Position numbers and translations under genes: made by a program
Assembly: GCF_002119665.1 (NCBI RefSeq)
Contig: NZ_CP021111.1
Location: 1-64,000 of the forward strand
DNA from: Bordetella genomosp. 13
GTDB lineage: Bacteria > Pseudomonadota > Gammaproteobacteria > Burkholderiales > Burkholderiaceae_B
Direction of reading: 5' to 3'
DNA: 64,000 nucleotides
Notes under the pieces: model-generated
What the model saw: only the letters and a program-made list of their open reading frames with translations
What the model was told of the DNA's origin: nothing
Database searches by the model: none
Part shown: in pieces, positions 1 through 11,612 of the stretch
How positions within the stretch are numbered: the first letter of the stretch is position 1
How the letters are laid out: the number at the start of each line of letters is the position of its first letter

Positions 1-1464
1 ATGAAAGAATTCTGGCAGACCTGCGTCAGTCGTCTTGAGCAGGAACTCCCCCCACAGCAAATCAGCGCCTGGATCCGGCCGCTAGTCCCGCTTGCCTACG
101 ACGAAGCGCAAGCGGTGCTGCGCGTCGCCGCGCCCAATCGCTTCAAGCTCGATTGGGTCCGCAAGAACTTCTCGCACCAGATCGAGTCGCTTGCGTCCGA
201 GTGGTACCAGCGTCCCGTGCAGGTCGCATTCGAGCTGCCCGGCAACAGCGGCGCGCCGCGCATGCCGCAGGCGCCGCGCGCGCCGGTTGCGCCCGCGCCC
301 ACGGGCGCGTCCCCGGCGCAACCCATGCAGTCCGCGCCGCCAGCAACCGCCGTGCCCGCCGCGTCCGCGTTCGCCAATGCGCCGGCCGCGACGCCCGCCG
401 CCATGCCGGCCGCCAGCGACGCGGCCAGCCTGGTGTACGAGCGTTCGCGGCTGAACACCGATCTCACCTTCGACAACTTCGTCACCGGCAAGGCCAACCA
501 GCTGGCTCGCGCGGCGGCGCTGCAGGTGGCCGAAAACCCCGGCATCTCGTACAACCCGCTGTTCCTGTACGGCGGCGTGGGCCTGGGCAAAACCCACCTC
601 ATCCACTCCATCGGCAATGCCATGGTGGCCGCGGGCACCGGCGTGCGCGTGCGCTACGTGCATGCCGACCAGTACGTGTCCGACGTGGTCAAGGCCTACC
701 AGCGCAAGGCCTTCGACGACTTCAAGCGCTATTACCACTCGCTCGATCTGCTGCTGATCGACGACATCCAGTTCTTCTCGGGCAAGAACCGCACGCAGGA
801 AGAGTTCTTCTATGCCTTCGAGGCGATGGTCGCGCAGCGCAAGCAGATCATCATCACCAGCGACACCTATCCCAAGGAACTGTCGGGCATCGACAGCCGC
901 CTGATCTCGCGCTTCGACTCCGGCCTTACCGTGGCCATCGAGCCGCCCGAACTCGAGATGCGCGTGGCCATACTGCTGCGCAAGGCCGAGTCCGAGGGCG
1001 TGCCTATGCCCGAAGAAGTGGCCTTCTTCATCGCCAAGCACCTGCGCAGCAACGTGCGCGAACTCGAGGGCGCCCTGCGCAAAGTGCTGGCCTACGCGCG
1101 TTTCCACGGCCGCGACGTGCTTACCGTCGACGTCTGCAAAGACGCGCTGAAAGACCTGCTGTCGGTGTCCAACGGCCAGATCACGGTCGAGAACATCCAG
1201 AAGACGGTGGCCGACTTCTACAAGATCAAGGTCGCCGACATGTATTCGAAACGGCGTCCCGCGAATATTGCGCTACCCCGCCAGGTTGCCATGTACCTGG
1301 CGAAGGAGTTGACCCAGAAAAGCCTGCCCGAGATCGGCGATCTGTTCGGCGGCCGCGACCACACCACGGTGCTTCACGCGGTCCGAAAAATCTCCGACGC
1401 CCGCGCCAAGCAAGCGGAACTCAACCATACCCTGCACGTGTTGGAACAAACTCTAAAAGGATGA
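1..1464 (+). CDS. dnaA: Chromosomal replication initiator protein DnaA
   Basis: DnaA binds DnaA boxes at oriC, forms an ATP-dependent filament and opens the origin. The 487-residue protein has all four domains: the N-terminal DnaB-interaction domain (about 1-75), a long Pro/Ala-rich linker (about 78-140) that inflates the length, the AAA+ domain with Walker A GGVGLGKT at 191-198 and Walker B LLIDDIQF near 251-258, and the C-terminal DNA-binding domain with the signature GGRDHTTV at about 450-457. The ATG at base 1 is the natural start, but its ribosome binding site and any oriC boxes lie outside the window. The stop overlaps the region where dnaN begins, so the two are very probably co-transcribed. 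The N-terminal sequence strongly resembles Bordetella DnaA from memory. Confidence 0.99.
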   Translation: MKEFWQTCVSRLEQELPPQQISAWIRPLVPLAYDEAQAVLRVAAPNRFKLDWVRKNFSHQIESLASEWYQRPVQVAFELPGNSGAPRMPQAPRAPVAPAPTGASPAQPMQSAPPATAVPAASAFANAPAATPAAMPAASDAASLVYERSRLNTDLTFDNFVTGKANQLARAAALQVAENPGISYNPLFLYGGVGLGKTHLIHSIGNAMVAAGTGVRVRYVHADQYVSDVVKAYQRKAFDDFKRYYHSLDLLLIDDIQFFSGKNRTQEEFFYAFEAMVAQRKQIIITSDTYPKELSGIDSRLISRFDSGLTVAIEPPELEMRVAILLRKAESEGVPMPEEVAFFIAKHLRSNVRELEGALRKVLAYARFHGRDVLTVDVCKDALKDLLSVSNGQITVENIQKTVADFYKIKVADMYSKRRPANIALPRQVAMYLAKELTQKSLPEIGDLFGGRDHTTVLHAVRKISDARAKQAELNHTLHVLEQTLKG

Positions 1465-1466
1465 AC

Positions 1467-2576
1467 ATGCAACTCGTACAAACCACACGCGATGCATTGC
1501 TGAAACCGCTGTCGACCGTGGCGGGTATCGTCGAAAGACGGCACACCTTGCCCATCCTGGCGAACATCCTGATGCGCAAAGAGGGCAACAAGGTGTCGTT
1601 CATCGCCACCGACCTCGAAGTGCAGATCACCACGCATGCGGATTTCGGTGTGGGTCCCGAGAACGAGTCCACCACGGTCGCGGCGCGCAAGCTGCTCGAC
1701 ATCCTGAAGGCGCTGCCCGACACGGGCGATGTGCGCCTGTCCCTGGCCAACAGCAAGCTGTCGGTGCAGTCCGGCAAAAGCCGCTTCGCGCTGCAGACGC
1801 TGGCGGCCAGCGAGTTCCCCACCGTGGCCCAGCCCGAGCAGTGGAACGTGTCGCTGACGCTGCCGCAACGCATGCTGCGCCACCTGCTGAACATGGTGCA
1901 CTTCGCCATGGCGCAACAAGACATCCGCTACTACCTGAACGGCATGCTGCTGGTGTTCGAACCGGGCCACGTGCGCGCCGTGGCCACCGACGGCCACCGC
2001 CTGGCTCATTGCGCCACCGCCGCCGACGGCATCAACGAGCGCCATGAAGTCATCGTGCCGCGCAAGACCGTGCTCGAGATGCAGCGCCTGCTCGAAGACT
2101 CCGACGAGCCCGTCTCGCTGGACGTCGCGCCCGGCCAGATCCGTTTCCGCTTCGGTCACGTCGAGCTGGTCTCCAAGCTGGTCGAAGGCAAGTTCCCCGA
2201 CTTCACGCGCGTCATCCCCACCAACTATTCGCGCCACTTCACCGTGCCGCGCGACGTATTGCAGGGCAGCCTGCAGCGCGCCGCCATCCTTACCACCGAC
2301 AAGTTCAAGGGTGTGCGCCTGCAGCTGGCGCAGAACCAGATGAAGATCTCGTCTTCCAACGCCGAGCAGGAAGAGGCACAGGAAGAAGTCGACATCGACT
2401 ATGGCCATGAACCGCTGGACGTTGGCTTCAACGTCAGCTACCTGCTCGACGTGCTGGGCAACGTCAAGGCAGAGAACGTGCAATGGTCCGTGATGCCCGA
2501 TGCCAACGCGTCGGCCCTCATCACCCTGCCCGACGACGATCAGTTCAAGTACGTCGTCATGCCCATGCGCATCTGA
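1467..2576 (+). CDS. dnaN: DNA polymerase III sliding clamp, beta subunit
   Basis: DnaN forms the ring-shaped processivity clamp that tethers polymerase III to DNA. The 369-residue product has the usual length and begins MQLVQTTRDALLKPL, the normal N-terminus of betaproteobacterial clamps. It carries the characteristic ERRHTLPIL segment near residue 23 and ends with the typical VVMPMRI tail that forms part of the peptide-binding pocket. An ATG two codons earlier (1461) overlaps the dnaA stop codon. I prefer 1467 because AAAAGG at 1455-1460 is then six bases upstream, whereas it would abut the earlier ATG. Translational coupling with dnaA is likely either way. Confidence 0.98.
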   Translation: MQLVQTTRDALLKPLSTVAGIVERRHTLPILANILMRKEGNKVSFIATDLEVQITTHADFGVGPENESTTVAARKLLDILKALPDTGDVRLSLANSKLSVQSGKSRFALQTLAASEFPTVAQPEQWNVSLTLPQRMLRHLLNMVHFAMAQQDIRYYLNGMLLVFEPGHVRAVATDGHRLAHCATAADGINERHEVIVPRKTVLEMQRLLEDSDEPVSLDVAPGQIRFRFGHVELVSKLVEGKFPDFTRVIPTNYSRHFTVPRDVLQGSLQRAAILTTDKFKGVRLQLAQNQMKISSSNAEQEEAQEEVDIDYGHEPLDVGFNVSYLLDVLGNVKAENVQWSVMPDANASALITLPDDDQFKYVVMPMRI

Positions 2577-2700
2577 TCGCGCACGCGCGTCGCAGCCGCC
2601 GGCGGGCATCGTGTCCGCCGCGGCCCGCCAGTCCGTGACGCCGCTTTTGCAGCCATGCTGCTTCCAGGATGCCAGGACTCCTGTGGGGCAGCCAGCCGAA

Positions 2701-2723
2701 GGCTCGCCACGAGGCCCTTTTTT
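2701..2723 (+). terminator. Possible weak intrinsic terminator after dnaN
   Basis: GGCTCG (2701-2706), a three-base loop and CGAGGCC (2710-2716, one bulged G) can form a short hairpin, followed by a run of six T at 2718-2723. It sits between dnaN and gyrB, 18 bases before the gyrB start. The bulge and small stem make it weak, so it may attenuate rather than stop transcription into gyrB. Confidence 0.35.
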
Positions 2724-2732
2724 GAAGGCTAA

Positions 2733-5195
<2,463 letters not shown>

Positions 5196-5249
5196 GCCAG
5201 CGGCGGTGGCGCCGCGGCAGAGTATGCGAACCAACAAGGAAGCCCAATC

Positions 5250-5645
5250 ATGAAACGTCTTGTCTCCCGGTTGTTGCTGTCCTTCGGTTCCATGCTGACC
5301 GCTACGTTGCCGCTCGACGCGGCCTACGCCGCCGATCCCTGCCTGCAGCAACGCCAAGCCATTCTCGAGCAGATCGACCAAGCCAAGCGGCACGGCAACG
5401 AGAACAGGATCGCTGGACTGAACAGGGCATTGCGCGAACAGGAAGCCCACTGCACCCCGGAGTCGCTGCGCAAGAAGCGCGAGCAGGATGTCGCTGAGGC
5501 GCGCGAAGAGGTAGCCGAGCGCGAACGCGAACTTCAGGAGGCAAAGCGTGAAGGCAGGGATGCCGACAAGATCGCGAAGCGCGAAGCCAAGCTGAAAGAG
5601 GCGCAGGAAGAGTTGGCGCAAGCGCAGAAGGCGCTGGGCACCTGA
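5250..5645 (+). CDS. DUF1090 periplasmic coiled-coil protein
   Basis: A 131-residue exported protein of unknown function that matches the DUF1090 (YqjC-like) pattern. It has a signal peptide of about 28 residues ending in an AYA-A cleavage site, two cysteines (31 and 68) that could form a disulphide, and a long charged Lys/Glu/Ala-rich helix from about residue 72 to the end that should be a coiled coil. AAGGAA lies just upstream of the ATG. It is separated from gyrB by about 55 bases with no clear terminator. It has no operon partner on its other side. I assign the family with fair confidence, but no biochemical role is established. Confidence 0.85.
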   Translation: MKRLVSRLLLSFGSMLTATLPLDAAYAADPCLQQRQAILEQIDQAKRHGNENRIAGLNRALREQEAHCTPESLRKKREQDVAEAREEVAERERELQEAKREGRDADKIAKREAKLKEAQEELAQAQKALGT

Positions 5646-6015
5646 TCGCGAGTCGGCGACGTCGCAATTACGGGTGGTTGACGCGCTGACGGCGGCGGTG
5701 GTCCATTGTCTGCGCTGTGCGGCGCGGCTGTTGGCTCTGGCGGCCGCCGTGGTGTTGGATGCGCGGATTCACAAGAGACCGGATTCTGCGCACCAAATCC
5801 CGGTTCGTAGCAGAGGTTGCTGCAGCCCTGCTTCTTTCTGTCGAGCCGCCGAAGCTTTGGATAAAAGGGCACGAGTATCCGGCAAGCACGGGCCACGTTG
5901 TCCTGCTATTACATTCAAGCCTATACAGCGGCATCCTGTTCAGATGCGTGACGACCATGTCGCTTGCGGCGATGTCCGAAGGTTTGTCGCCGTTGTCCTG
6001 CCATCTCAAAGCCCG
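5646..6015. other. Gene-free stretch at the distal border of the glycan islet
   Basis: About 370 bases between the DUF1090 gene and the last gene of the minus-strand glycan operon, whose stop codons face each other. Short open frames here (for example 5674-6210 plus, 5668-6009 minus) give low-complexity Arg/Ser/Pro-rich products without recognisable motifs. Base composition drops across the stretch toward the lower-G+C islet, so this is the probable left junction. I see no attachment site, direct repeat or integrase remnant. ACCGGATT and AAATCCCGGT around 5780-5805 can form a bulged hairpin, but without a T-run. Confidence 0.5.
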
Positions 6016-7473
6016 TCACGATGGCCGGGTAAAGAGATGCCTTCGCGACAAGCGTCCCGCCACCGACGAGATTCCAGTTATCAATATCAGGACCGCCGAA
6101 ATACTTGCGATAAGGACGTGTTTGGCCGCTTCCTGCTGTCCGTCGAACGTAGAGATGCCGACGTCGGAGAGAAGTACTGTCAGGAGCGTCGCGATGAATA
6201 TTCGGGATGAAAAGCGCTTCTCGGCAGTCTCGCCAATTGGCCGAACCAATAGAATTAGAGACACGACTATCGCGGAGCAGAAGAGAAGTAGCCCTGGCAG
6301 TATGGTGGATAGACTGGAAATCGACGATATCAACGCGGGCGGATATTGAAGAACGGTGCCGTGAACCATGCCGAGATTCATTTCATAGCTTCCGACTTCC
6401 CTCGCGTTATGCAGCAGGGACCCAGCAAATGCAGCGGGATCGGCGACTATTGCGGACAGAAAAGTTCCCAGGTTGATGCGAGGTTCGGCAGCGATCAACT
6501 TTGCGCTTGCCTCGTTCCAGGCGCTTCTGCCGATGAGTTCGCTGGAGTCCGGTGGGAGGCCAAGATGTTCCAGCAACTTCAGGGGTTCGCTCGAGTGAGG
6601 AAGAAGTCCATAGTAGAGCGCGTGATAGCTCGTATAGCGGGCGGCGAAGGCTTCCCCCGGATTGTCGGCACGTTGCGTTACCGTCAAGAATACGATGGCG
6701 GCAGCCAGCGCGGCGGCGAAGCCGAAAGCCACGACCGCGCCGACTCTTCTGCTCAGTTTGACGTCCACGCAGATGGCGTGGATGACGAAGAGGAAGGCTG
6801 GCACTGAAAAATATATGTATTGCCGTTTCGCGAAGACGGATGCGACGAGCAACAGGAGTACCAATGCGGAAAACACCAGTTGCTCGCCTCTGCCGTTGAC
6901 CGCCGTCGGTGCGGCAAACAATCGACCTGCAAAATAGGCAAAAACAAAGAGAATCGCCAGAATCACCACCGATTCGGCATACAGCGAATTATAAAAGGCC
7001 GTGATCCTCGCGTCTGTGAGGACCAACAGGGTGCCCAGGAAAGCCACCGTCGTGCCGGCATGAGACGGTCCGATACGCCGCAAGACGTAAACCAGGCTGA
7101 ATAGGTGCAGCAGGAAGAACGGCAACCCGATGTTCTTCAGGTTAACCACCTCCTGACTGTAAAGGTAGCCATTCAGGATCTGCCCTGCTTTCCACAACAG
7201 GGTGGCGGAGCTGAACCAGGGTGTCTGGTTCGGGTCGACCGTCGCGTTCCAGTAGAACAAGGGCTGGCCGAAGAAGCGGTACTTCTGGACCTCAGCCGGA
7301 TCGGAAGACTGGGCCGGGCCGAGGTCCAGAGGCGTTGACGCAATGCCGCCCACATAGCGATTGAAGTCGCCGTTGTCGGCGACCCCGAATTCCCGGTTGA
7401 CGACCAGCAGCACCAATGCCGATAGAAACAGGGCGGCCAACTGGATCGATCTGGGGCCCAGATACTTTCTCAT
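6016..7473 (-). CDS. Polytopic membrane protein, GT-C glycosyltransferase-like
   Basis: A 485-residue integral membrane protein, last gene of the seven-gene glycan operon. It begins with a hydrophobic segment (about 10-27) followed at once by the acidic loop ADNGDFNRY (Asp33, Asp36). A further eight to ten hydrophobic segments follow, clustered at about 115-270 and 385-470, with a large soluble loop between. An acidic motif in the first external loop plus many membrane spans is the layout of GT-C enzymes, which transfer sugars from polyprenyl-phosphate donors on the outer face of the membrane. The N-terminal NGDF segment recalls WsfD-type hexosyltransferases, but that is a memory-based resemblance. 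Function is inferred mainly from the neighbouring glycosyltransferase and flippase-like genes. ATG start 24 bases after the preceding gene. Confidence 0.7.
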   Translation of the reverse strand: MRKYLGPRSIQLAALFLSALVLLVVNREFGVADNGDFNRYVGGIASTPLDLGPAQSSDPAEVQKYRFFGQPLFYWNATVDPNQTPWFSSATLLWKAGQILNGYLYSQEVVNLKNIGLPFFLLHLFSLVYVLRRIGPSHAGTTVAFLGTLLVLTDARITAFYNSLYAESVVILAILFVFAYFAGRLFAAPTAVNGRGEQLVFSALVLLLLVASVFAKRQYIYFSVPAFLFVIHAICVDVKLSRRVGAVVAFGFAAALAAAIVFLTVTQRADNPGEAFAARYTSYHALYYGLLPHSSEPLKLLEHLGLPPDSSELIGRSAWNEASAKLIAAEPRINLGTFLSAIVADPAAFAGSLLHNAREVGSYEMNLGMVHGTVLQYPPALISSISSLSTILPGLLLFCSAIVVSLILLVRPIGETAEKRFSSRIFIATLLTVLLSDVGISTFDGQQEAAKHVLIASISAVLILITGISSVAGRLSRRHLFTRPS

Positions 7474-7497
7474 GGAGTCATCCTGCGGCCAGCTAGC

Positions 7498-8826
7498 TCA
7501 TTCCGATAGCGGCGGAGAGCATGCGGACAGCTGCGCGGCTACTTTGCGTCCTTCCCTTATTGCATAGTTAGTCCCCCGATCCTCCGGGTAGATCTGGGCC
7601 ATGGTCGAAATGAATGCGTTGCCGAACGGTGTCGTCCCATCGGGTACGTAGCTTGAATAGTTCCTCTCGGTGACAGGCTGGGCGTATTCCGAGCGCCAGA
7701 TTTTGTATTCGATCACCCAAGATTCGTCCAGCTTCGGAAACATCCGCTTCAGATGCTCCATGGCAAACCGGGCATATTCCTCATCCGAATAAGCCCACAA
7801 GGGGTCTTCGACGGCGAGGTAGCGCGAGAGGTAGACGATGTGCGAGCCCTTGTAGCTTTCAGGGGTGTCGAAGTTGGTGTGCTCGATGACCCCGACGAAT
7901 GGGAAACCCGGGTCGTTCACGTTGAGCCAGTAGGTTTCGGACAGGCTATTCTTGAGCCGGAGGACCAGACACATGTTTCCAAGATACTTGACCCTGCGCA
8001 GGCTGTCGATCCAGTCTGGCGTGGAGCATTCCTTCAGAATGTCCGCGATGATGGGAAAAGACGGAGTGAACAGGTATTTCTCGCCCTGAATGGATCCCTG
8101 CTCCGTGCGGAGCGCGACGATGTTCTTTCCGTCCGTCTCGGCGCCGGTGACCCGTCGTCCCAGGCTTACTTCGCCGCCATTCGCGCGTATCGCGTCGACG
8201 AGCTTCTCGGCCAGTCGGCCGAAACCGCCCTTGAAATACGCCAGCTCTTCGCCACCCTTATCGTTGCGCGTGCTGCCTCTAAGCACCAGCTTCTTCCACA
8301 TCCACACCGCATTCACAGCTTCCGCGAAGACGGAGAACTTCGCCGTGATCAGCGGCTCCCAGACTATCTTGTAGACGGATTTGCCGCACAGCGGCTCCAG
8401 CCACTCGCGAATGCTGAGGTGCTCGATGCTTTTCCAGTCCTTGATGCGTCGCACTTGGAAAACAAGCAGGCCGAGCCGAATACGATCGACGAATGACAGG
8501 GCCTTGAACCGAAGCAGATCGAGAGGGGTCGACAGTCTCCACATGCGCCCATTGAAGTACATCCCTGTACGCGTAGGGAGCAAGAGTACGTCCCCGTCCA
8601 AACCGAGTTCACGTACCAGCTCCGGCACATAGACGTCGTTATTGAACCAGTGGTGATAGAACTTCTCCACCATGACGCCATCGCCGAAGCTGAAGGTCCC
8701 GGCCAGGCCGCCGGGCGTTTCATCGGCCTCGACGACGTGGACCTTTTTCCCCTGCTTTGCAAGGACATATGCTGCGGTAAGGCCGGTGAACCCCGCGCCA
8801 ACGATGACTACGTCGAATCTGTTCAT
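7498..8826 (-). CDS. FAD-dependent oxidoreductase, amine-oxidase/PPO-like superfamily
   Basis: A 442-residue flavoprotein. The N-terminus has a Rossmann dinucleotide motif GAGFTG (residues 10-15) and the EADETPGG segment that follows beta-2 in amine oxidases, protoporphyrinogen oxidases and UDP-galactopyranose mutases. There is no signal peptide. Members of this group commonly sit in polysaccharide gene clusters, where their substrate is often unknown. A sugar nucleotide or a lipid-linked sugar is plausible here given rfbF/rfbG and the glycosyltransferase upstream. The open frame extends further upstream, but the ATG at 8826 places the Rossmann strand correctly at the N-terminus. The ribosome binding site is weak. 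The substrate cannot be deduced from sequence. Confidence 0.85.
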   Translation of the reverse strand: MNRFDVVIVGAGFTGLTAAYVLAKQGKKVHVVEADETPGGLAGTFSFGDGVMVEKFYHHWFNNDVYVPELVRELGLDGDVLLLPTRTGMYFNGRMWRLSTPLDLLRFKALSFVDRIRLGLLVFQVRRIKDWKSIEHLSIREWLEPLCGKSVYKIVWEPLITAKFSVFAEAVNAVWMWKKLVLRGSTRNDKGGEELAYFKGGFGRLAEKLVDAIRANGGEVSLGRRVTGAETDGKNIVALRTEQGSIQGEKYLFTPSFPIIADILKECSTPDWIDSLRRVKYLGNMCLVLRLKNSLSETYWLNVNDPGFPFVGVIEHTNFDTPESYKGSHIVYLSRYLAVEDPLWAYSDEEYARFAMEHLKRMFPKLDESWVIEYKIWRSEYAQPVTERNYSSYVPDGTTPFGNAFISTMAQIYPEDRGTNYAIREGRKVAAQLSACSPPLSE

Positions 8827-8851
8827 GAGTAAAGTATCTTTTTTGCTAAGC

Positions 8852-9859
8852 TCAAGAGGCCTGCGATTTCGCAGCCCTGAGGAGTTCCGGGCGTATCCAG
8901 ATTGCCACCGCGCCCGCGAGAGTGGTCGACAGCCACAACGCCAAGTGCACCACGACCGCGTAGCTGCCTGCTTGCGCTGTCGCTCCTCCGGCCAGTGAGA
9001 TGGCGGTGAAGGCGGCGAGATGGAAAGGGCCGACGTAGCCGGGCGAGGAAGGGACCAGCGTGGCCAGGGTGGCCATCGCCATGACAAGCAGCGCGATGAC
9101 CGGCGTGCCGTCCATGCCCGCGCCGATCAGGACGAAGTAAAAGAGGCCTGCTTCGCCGATCCAGACCAGCATTGAAACCGCCAGCATGGAAAGCAGCAAT
9201 CTAGGGCGTGACATGGCATCGAAGCCATGAAGCAGTTCTCCCAGAGTGCGATACACCCGGCCTAGACCTGGCGCTGTTGCCGGATTGTCCGCCAGGCCGA
9301 GAAAGAACTTCGCCAAGGGCCGGCTTGCCAAGAGGCCAACCGAAAGAGCGGCACCGCCCATCAACGCCAACGTCACCGCCGAGTTTACGAGGTTTGCCGG
9401 TATCTCTACTGCGCGTACCGCAAGCAGGCCAATGGCGAAGCTGGCCAGAAGGGTCATCAGGTCGATCAGTCTTTCAACGAAGAGGCTACTGGTGGCGACG
9501 GTCTTCGTGATGCCCATGGAGCTGGGAAACACCAGAGCGCGGACGACGTCGCCTAGACGCAAAGGCAGTATGTTGTTGAGCGCTATGGACGCAAGGAACG
9601 GCGCACTGCAGACTGCAAAGCCTGCATTCGCTCCCGTGGCTCTGAGCATCATCGACCAGCGCAGAATGCGCAGAGCATAACCACAGGCCAAGGAGGCTAT
9701 GCCGGCGATCAGGTACCGCCATTCGAAGCTGGCGAGCGCATCCAGCACGTCGCTGAGGCGAACCTGCCGAAAAAGGACGATCAAACATACGACGGTGATA
9801 CCGAGACCAATGGCGTGCCTGATCCAGCGGTGTGAAGCCGGGCGTCGGCCGACCGTCAT
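8852..9859 (-). CDS. Lysylphosphatidylglycerol-synthase-TM-like (UPF0104) membrane protein
   Basis: A 335-residue membrane protein with about eight hydrophobic segments. It matches the flippase-like transmembrane domain of MprF (PF03706) and lacks the aminoacyl-transferase domain that MprF carries. Stand-alone members occur often beside glycosyltransferases and are suspected to move lipid-linked intermediates across the membrane. Conserved features visible are the RILRWSMMLRATG segment after the second span and LPLRLGDVVRAL in the centre, then VPSSPGYVGPFH near the C-terminus. The start at 9859 overlaps the rfbF stop by four bases (ATGA), indicating translational coupling. An in-frame extension upstream encodes unlikely sequence and was discarded. 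Confidence 0.85.
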   Translation of the reverse strand: MTVGRRPASHRWIRHAIGLGITVVCLIVLFRQVRLSDVLDALASFEWRYLIAGIASLACGYALRILRWSMMLRATGANAGFAVCSAPFLASIALNNILPLRLGDVVRALVFPSSMGITKTVATSSLFVERLIDLMTLLASFAIGLLAVRAVEIPANLVNSAVTLALMGGAALSVGLLASRPLAKFFLGLADNPATAPGLGRVYRTLGELLHGFDAMSRPRLLLSMLAVSMLVWIGEAGLFYFVLIGAGMDGTPVIALLVMAMATLATLVPSSPGYVGPFHLAAFTAISLAGGATAQAGSYAVVVHLALWLSTTLAGAVAIWIRPELLRAAKSQAS

Positions 9860-10635
9860 GCATTGCTCCGGGCCTGCCAGGGGGCATTGCCTGTGGCCCA
9901 GAGACCTTCCAACTCGCGCTTGTCGCGGAGCGTATCGCAGGGCTGCCAAAATCCGGAGTGATGGAAAGCCGCAAGCTGTCCGTCTCTGGCCAGGTTGGAC
10001 AATGGCGCGCGTTCCCACGATGTGTCGTCCGCATCGATATATGGAATGACGCCAGGCTCAAGAACAAAGAAACCGCCATTGATCCAGCCGATTTCATCGC
10101 TTGGCTTCTCTTCGAAGCTGGACACGCGGTTCTCGGCGTCAATGTTCAATACGCCGAAACGCCCTGGCGGTTGGACTGCCGCGACGGTGGCCAGTTTTCC
10201 GTGGCTCTTGTGGAATTCAATCTCGGCGCTGATGTCGATGTTCGACAGACCATCGCCGTACGTCATGCAGAACGTCTCGTCGTCCAGGTACGGCGCGACG
10301 CGCTTCAGGCGGCCTCCCGTCATGGTGTCCTGTCCGGTGTCGACGAGCGTTATCCGCCAGTCTTCTGCCTGACTATTGAGAATCTGGTGGTCTCCCGTCT
10401 TCAAGTCGATGGTCATGTCCGACATGTGGCGGTAGTAGTTGAAGAAGAACTCCTTGATGACATAGCCCTTATATCCAAGGCAGATCACGAAATCCTTGAT
10501 CCCATGGTGGGAATACGTCTTCATGATGTGCCACAAGAGAGGCTTCCCGCCAACCTCCACCATGGGCTTGGGTTTCGTATCGGATTCTTCGGCAATGCGA
10601 GTGCCGAGGCCACCAGCCAGAATAACGGCTTTCAT
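9856..10635 (-). CDS. rfbF: Glucose-1-phosphate cytidylyltransferase
   Basis: RfbF joins CTP and glucose-1-phosphate to give CDP-glucose, the first committed step toward CDP-linked 6-deoxy and 3,6-dideoxy sugars of O antigens. The 259-residue product has the usual length. It opens with the nucleotidyltransferase signature AGGLGTRIAEES and continues with KPKPMVEVGGKPLLWHIM, diagnostic of cytidylyltransferases of this family. Later hallmark segments are CLGYKGYVIKEFF and MTYGDGLSNID, the latter with the metal-binding Asp. The gene lies 11 bases after the glycosyltransferase gene and overlaps the next gene by four bases. It works together with rfbG, two genes upstream in the same operon. Confidence 0.95.
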   Translation of the reverse strand: MKAVILAGGLGTRIAEESDTKPKPMVEVGGKPLLWHIMKTYSHHGIKDFVICLGYKGYVIKEFFFNYYRHMSDMTIDLKTGDHQILNSQAEDWRITLVDTGQDTMTGGRLKRVAPYLDDETFCMTYGDGLSNIDISAEIEFHKSHGKLATVAAVQPPGRFGVLNIDAENRVSSFEEKPSDEIGWINGGFFVLEPGVIPYIDADDTSWERAPLSNLARDGQLAAFHHSGFWQPCDTLRDKRELEGLWATGNAPWQARSNA

Positions 10636-10646
10636 GAGGATTCCAG

Positions 10647-11612
10647 TTAGAGTTCGAGATCGGTCGGTGCAATATTGAGGCTCTGTTCGACTATAGCGAC
10701 AGGCTCTGCCCGCAGCACCAGATAAATGCGCAGAAGGTACTCGCCGATGATTCCCAGAAGAAATGAATTCAGTCCGATGCCGAACAAGACGAGTATGTGG
10801 ATACTGGCCAGCCCGTGCGGAAATTCGGGATGCAGCAGTTTCAGTCCAACGTAGTAAAGCGCTCCCAGGATGCTGACGGCCAGGATGCCCGCTCCCAGGA
10901 ACGAGGCAGCGCGCAATGGAACGGTCGAGTGGTTGAAAACCGCCGTCAATCCAAGGCGCAGCAGCCGGGAGATGTTGAACTTGCTTTCTCCGGCCAGTCG
11001 GGCATCGCGATCATACGAAACACCGGTCTGGTTGAATCCAAGACCCGCGATCATTCCGCGAAGATAGGGATTCGCGGTCTTGACCTGGGTAAGCGCGCGC
11101 ACAACCTTCCGGTCGATGAGCCGGAAGTCTCCGACATCGCGCGGTATCGGGTGCTCGCTGATCTTGTCGATGGCCCAATAGCCCAGTTTCCGGAAGGTTC
11201 GAAGGAAAACGCCTTCCGGCCGTTTCCTGCGAATGCCATAGACGACCTGGTATCCGCGCTGCCAATGTCCAAAAAAGACCTCGAGCAGCTCGGGTGGATC
11301 CTGCAGATCTGCATCGATCTGCATGACCGCGTCACCCTTGGTGTGCATGTAATTTGCCAGGATCGATCGCTGGAACCCGAAATTCTTGGAAAAGCGGATG
11401 GCCTTGACGCGGCCGTCCTGTCGAGCCAACTCGGAAAGCATCGACCATGTCCGGTCGTCGGAGTGGTTGTCAGAAAAGACGAACTCGAACTCGCAGCGGT
11501 CGTTCATTCGCTCTGCCAGGTCGCAGAGTCGTTTGTACAGCGCGTCGATATTTCCTTCTTCATTCAAGACAGGAATGGATATCGAGATCAGCGGCTTCTT
11601 GTTTTCTGTCAT
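10647..11612 (-). CDS. Polyprenyl-phosphate-type family 2 glycosyltransferase
   Basis: A 321-residue GT2 enzyme resembling the GtrB/ArnC/DPM1 group, which transfers a sugar from a nucleotide donor onto undecaprenyl phosphate at the cytoplasmic face. The catalytic domain (about 8-225) starts with ISIPVLNEEGNI and has the metal-binding DAD at 100-102 inside QIDADLQDPPE. Two C-terminal membrane helices (about 236-258 and 270-295) are those typical of GtrB and ArnC. The ATG at 11612 overlaps the stop of the preceding reductase gene by four bases. The long upstream extension of the frame is a shadow of that gene. The donor is plausibly the CDP-sugar made by the neighbouring enzymes, or another nucleotide sugar. 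Confidence 0.92.
   Translation of the reverse strand: MTENKKPLISISIPVLNEEGNIDALYKRLCDLAERMNDRCEFEFVFSDNHSDDRTWSMLSELARQDGRVKAIRFSKNFGFQRSILANYMHTKGDAVMQIDADLQDPPELLEVFFGHWQRGYQVVYGIRRKRPEGVFLRTFRKLGYWAIDKISEHPIPRDVGDFRLIDRKVVRALTQVKTANPYLRGMIAGLGFNQTGVSYDRDARLAGESKFNISRLLRLGLTAVFNHSTVPLRAASFLGAGILAVSILGALYYVGLKLLHPEFPHGLASIHILVLFGIGLNSFLLGIIGEYLLRIYLVLRAEPVAIVEQSLNIAPTDLEL

Noticed and set aside
1..200. Possible oriC features
   Set aside because: No DnaA box clusters are visible in the window. The expected location is upstream of base 1.
5760..5830. Hairpin with GGTTCG, faintly tRNA-like
   Set aside because: The arms do not form a cloverleaf, and there is no anticodon stem or acceptor stem.
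5674..6210. Small plus-strand frame in the 5.6-6.2 kb gap
   Set aside because: No ribosome binding site, no motif, and it runs antisense into the end of the membrane-protein gene.
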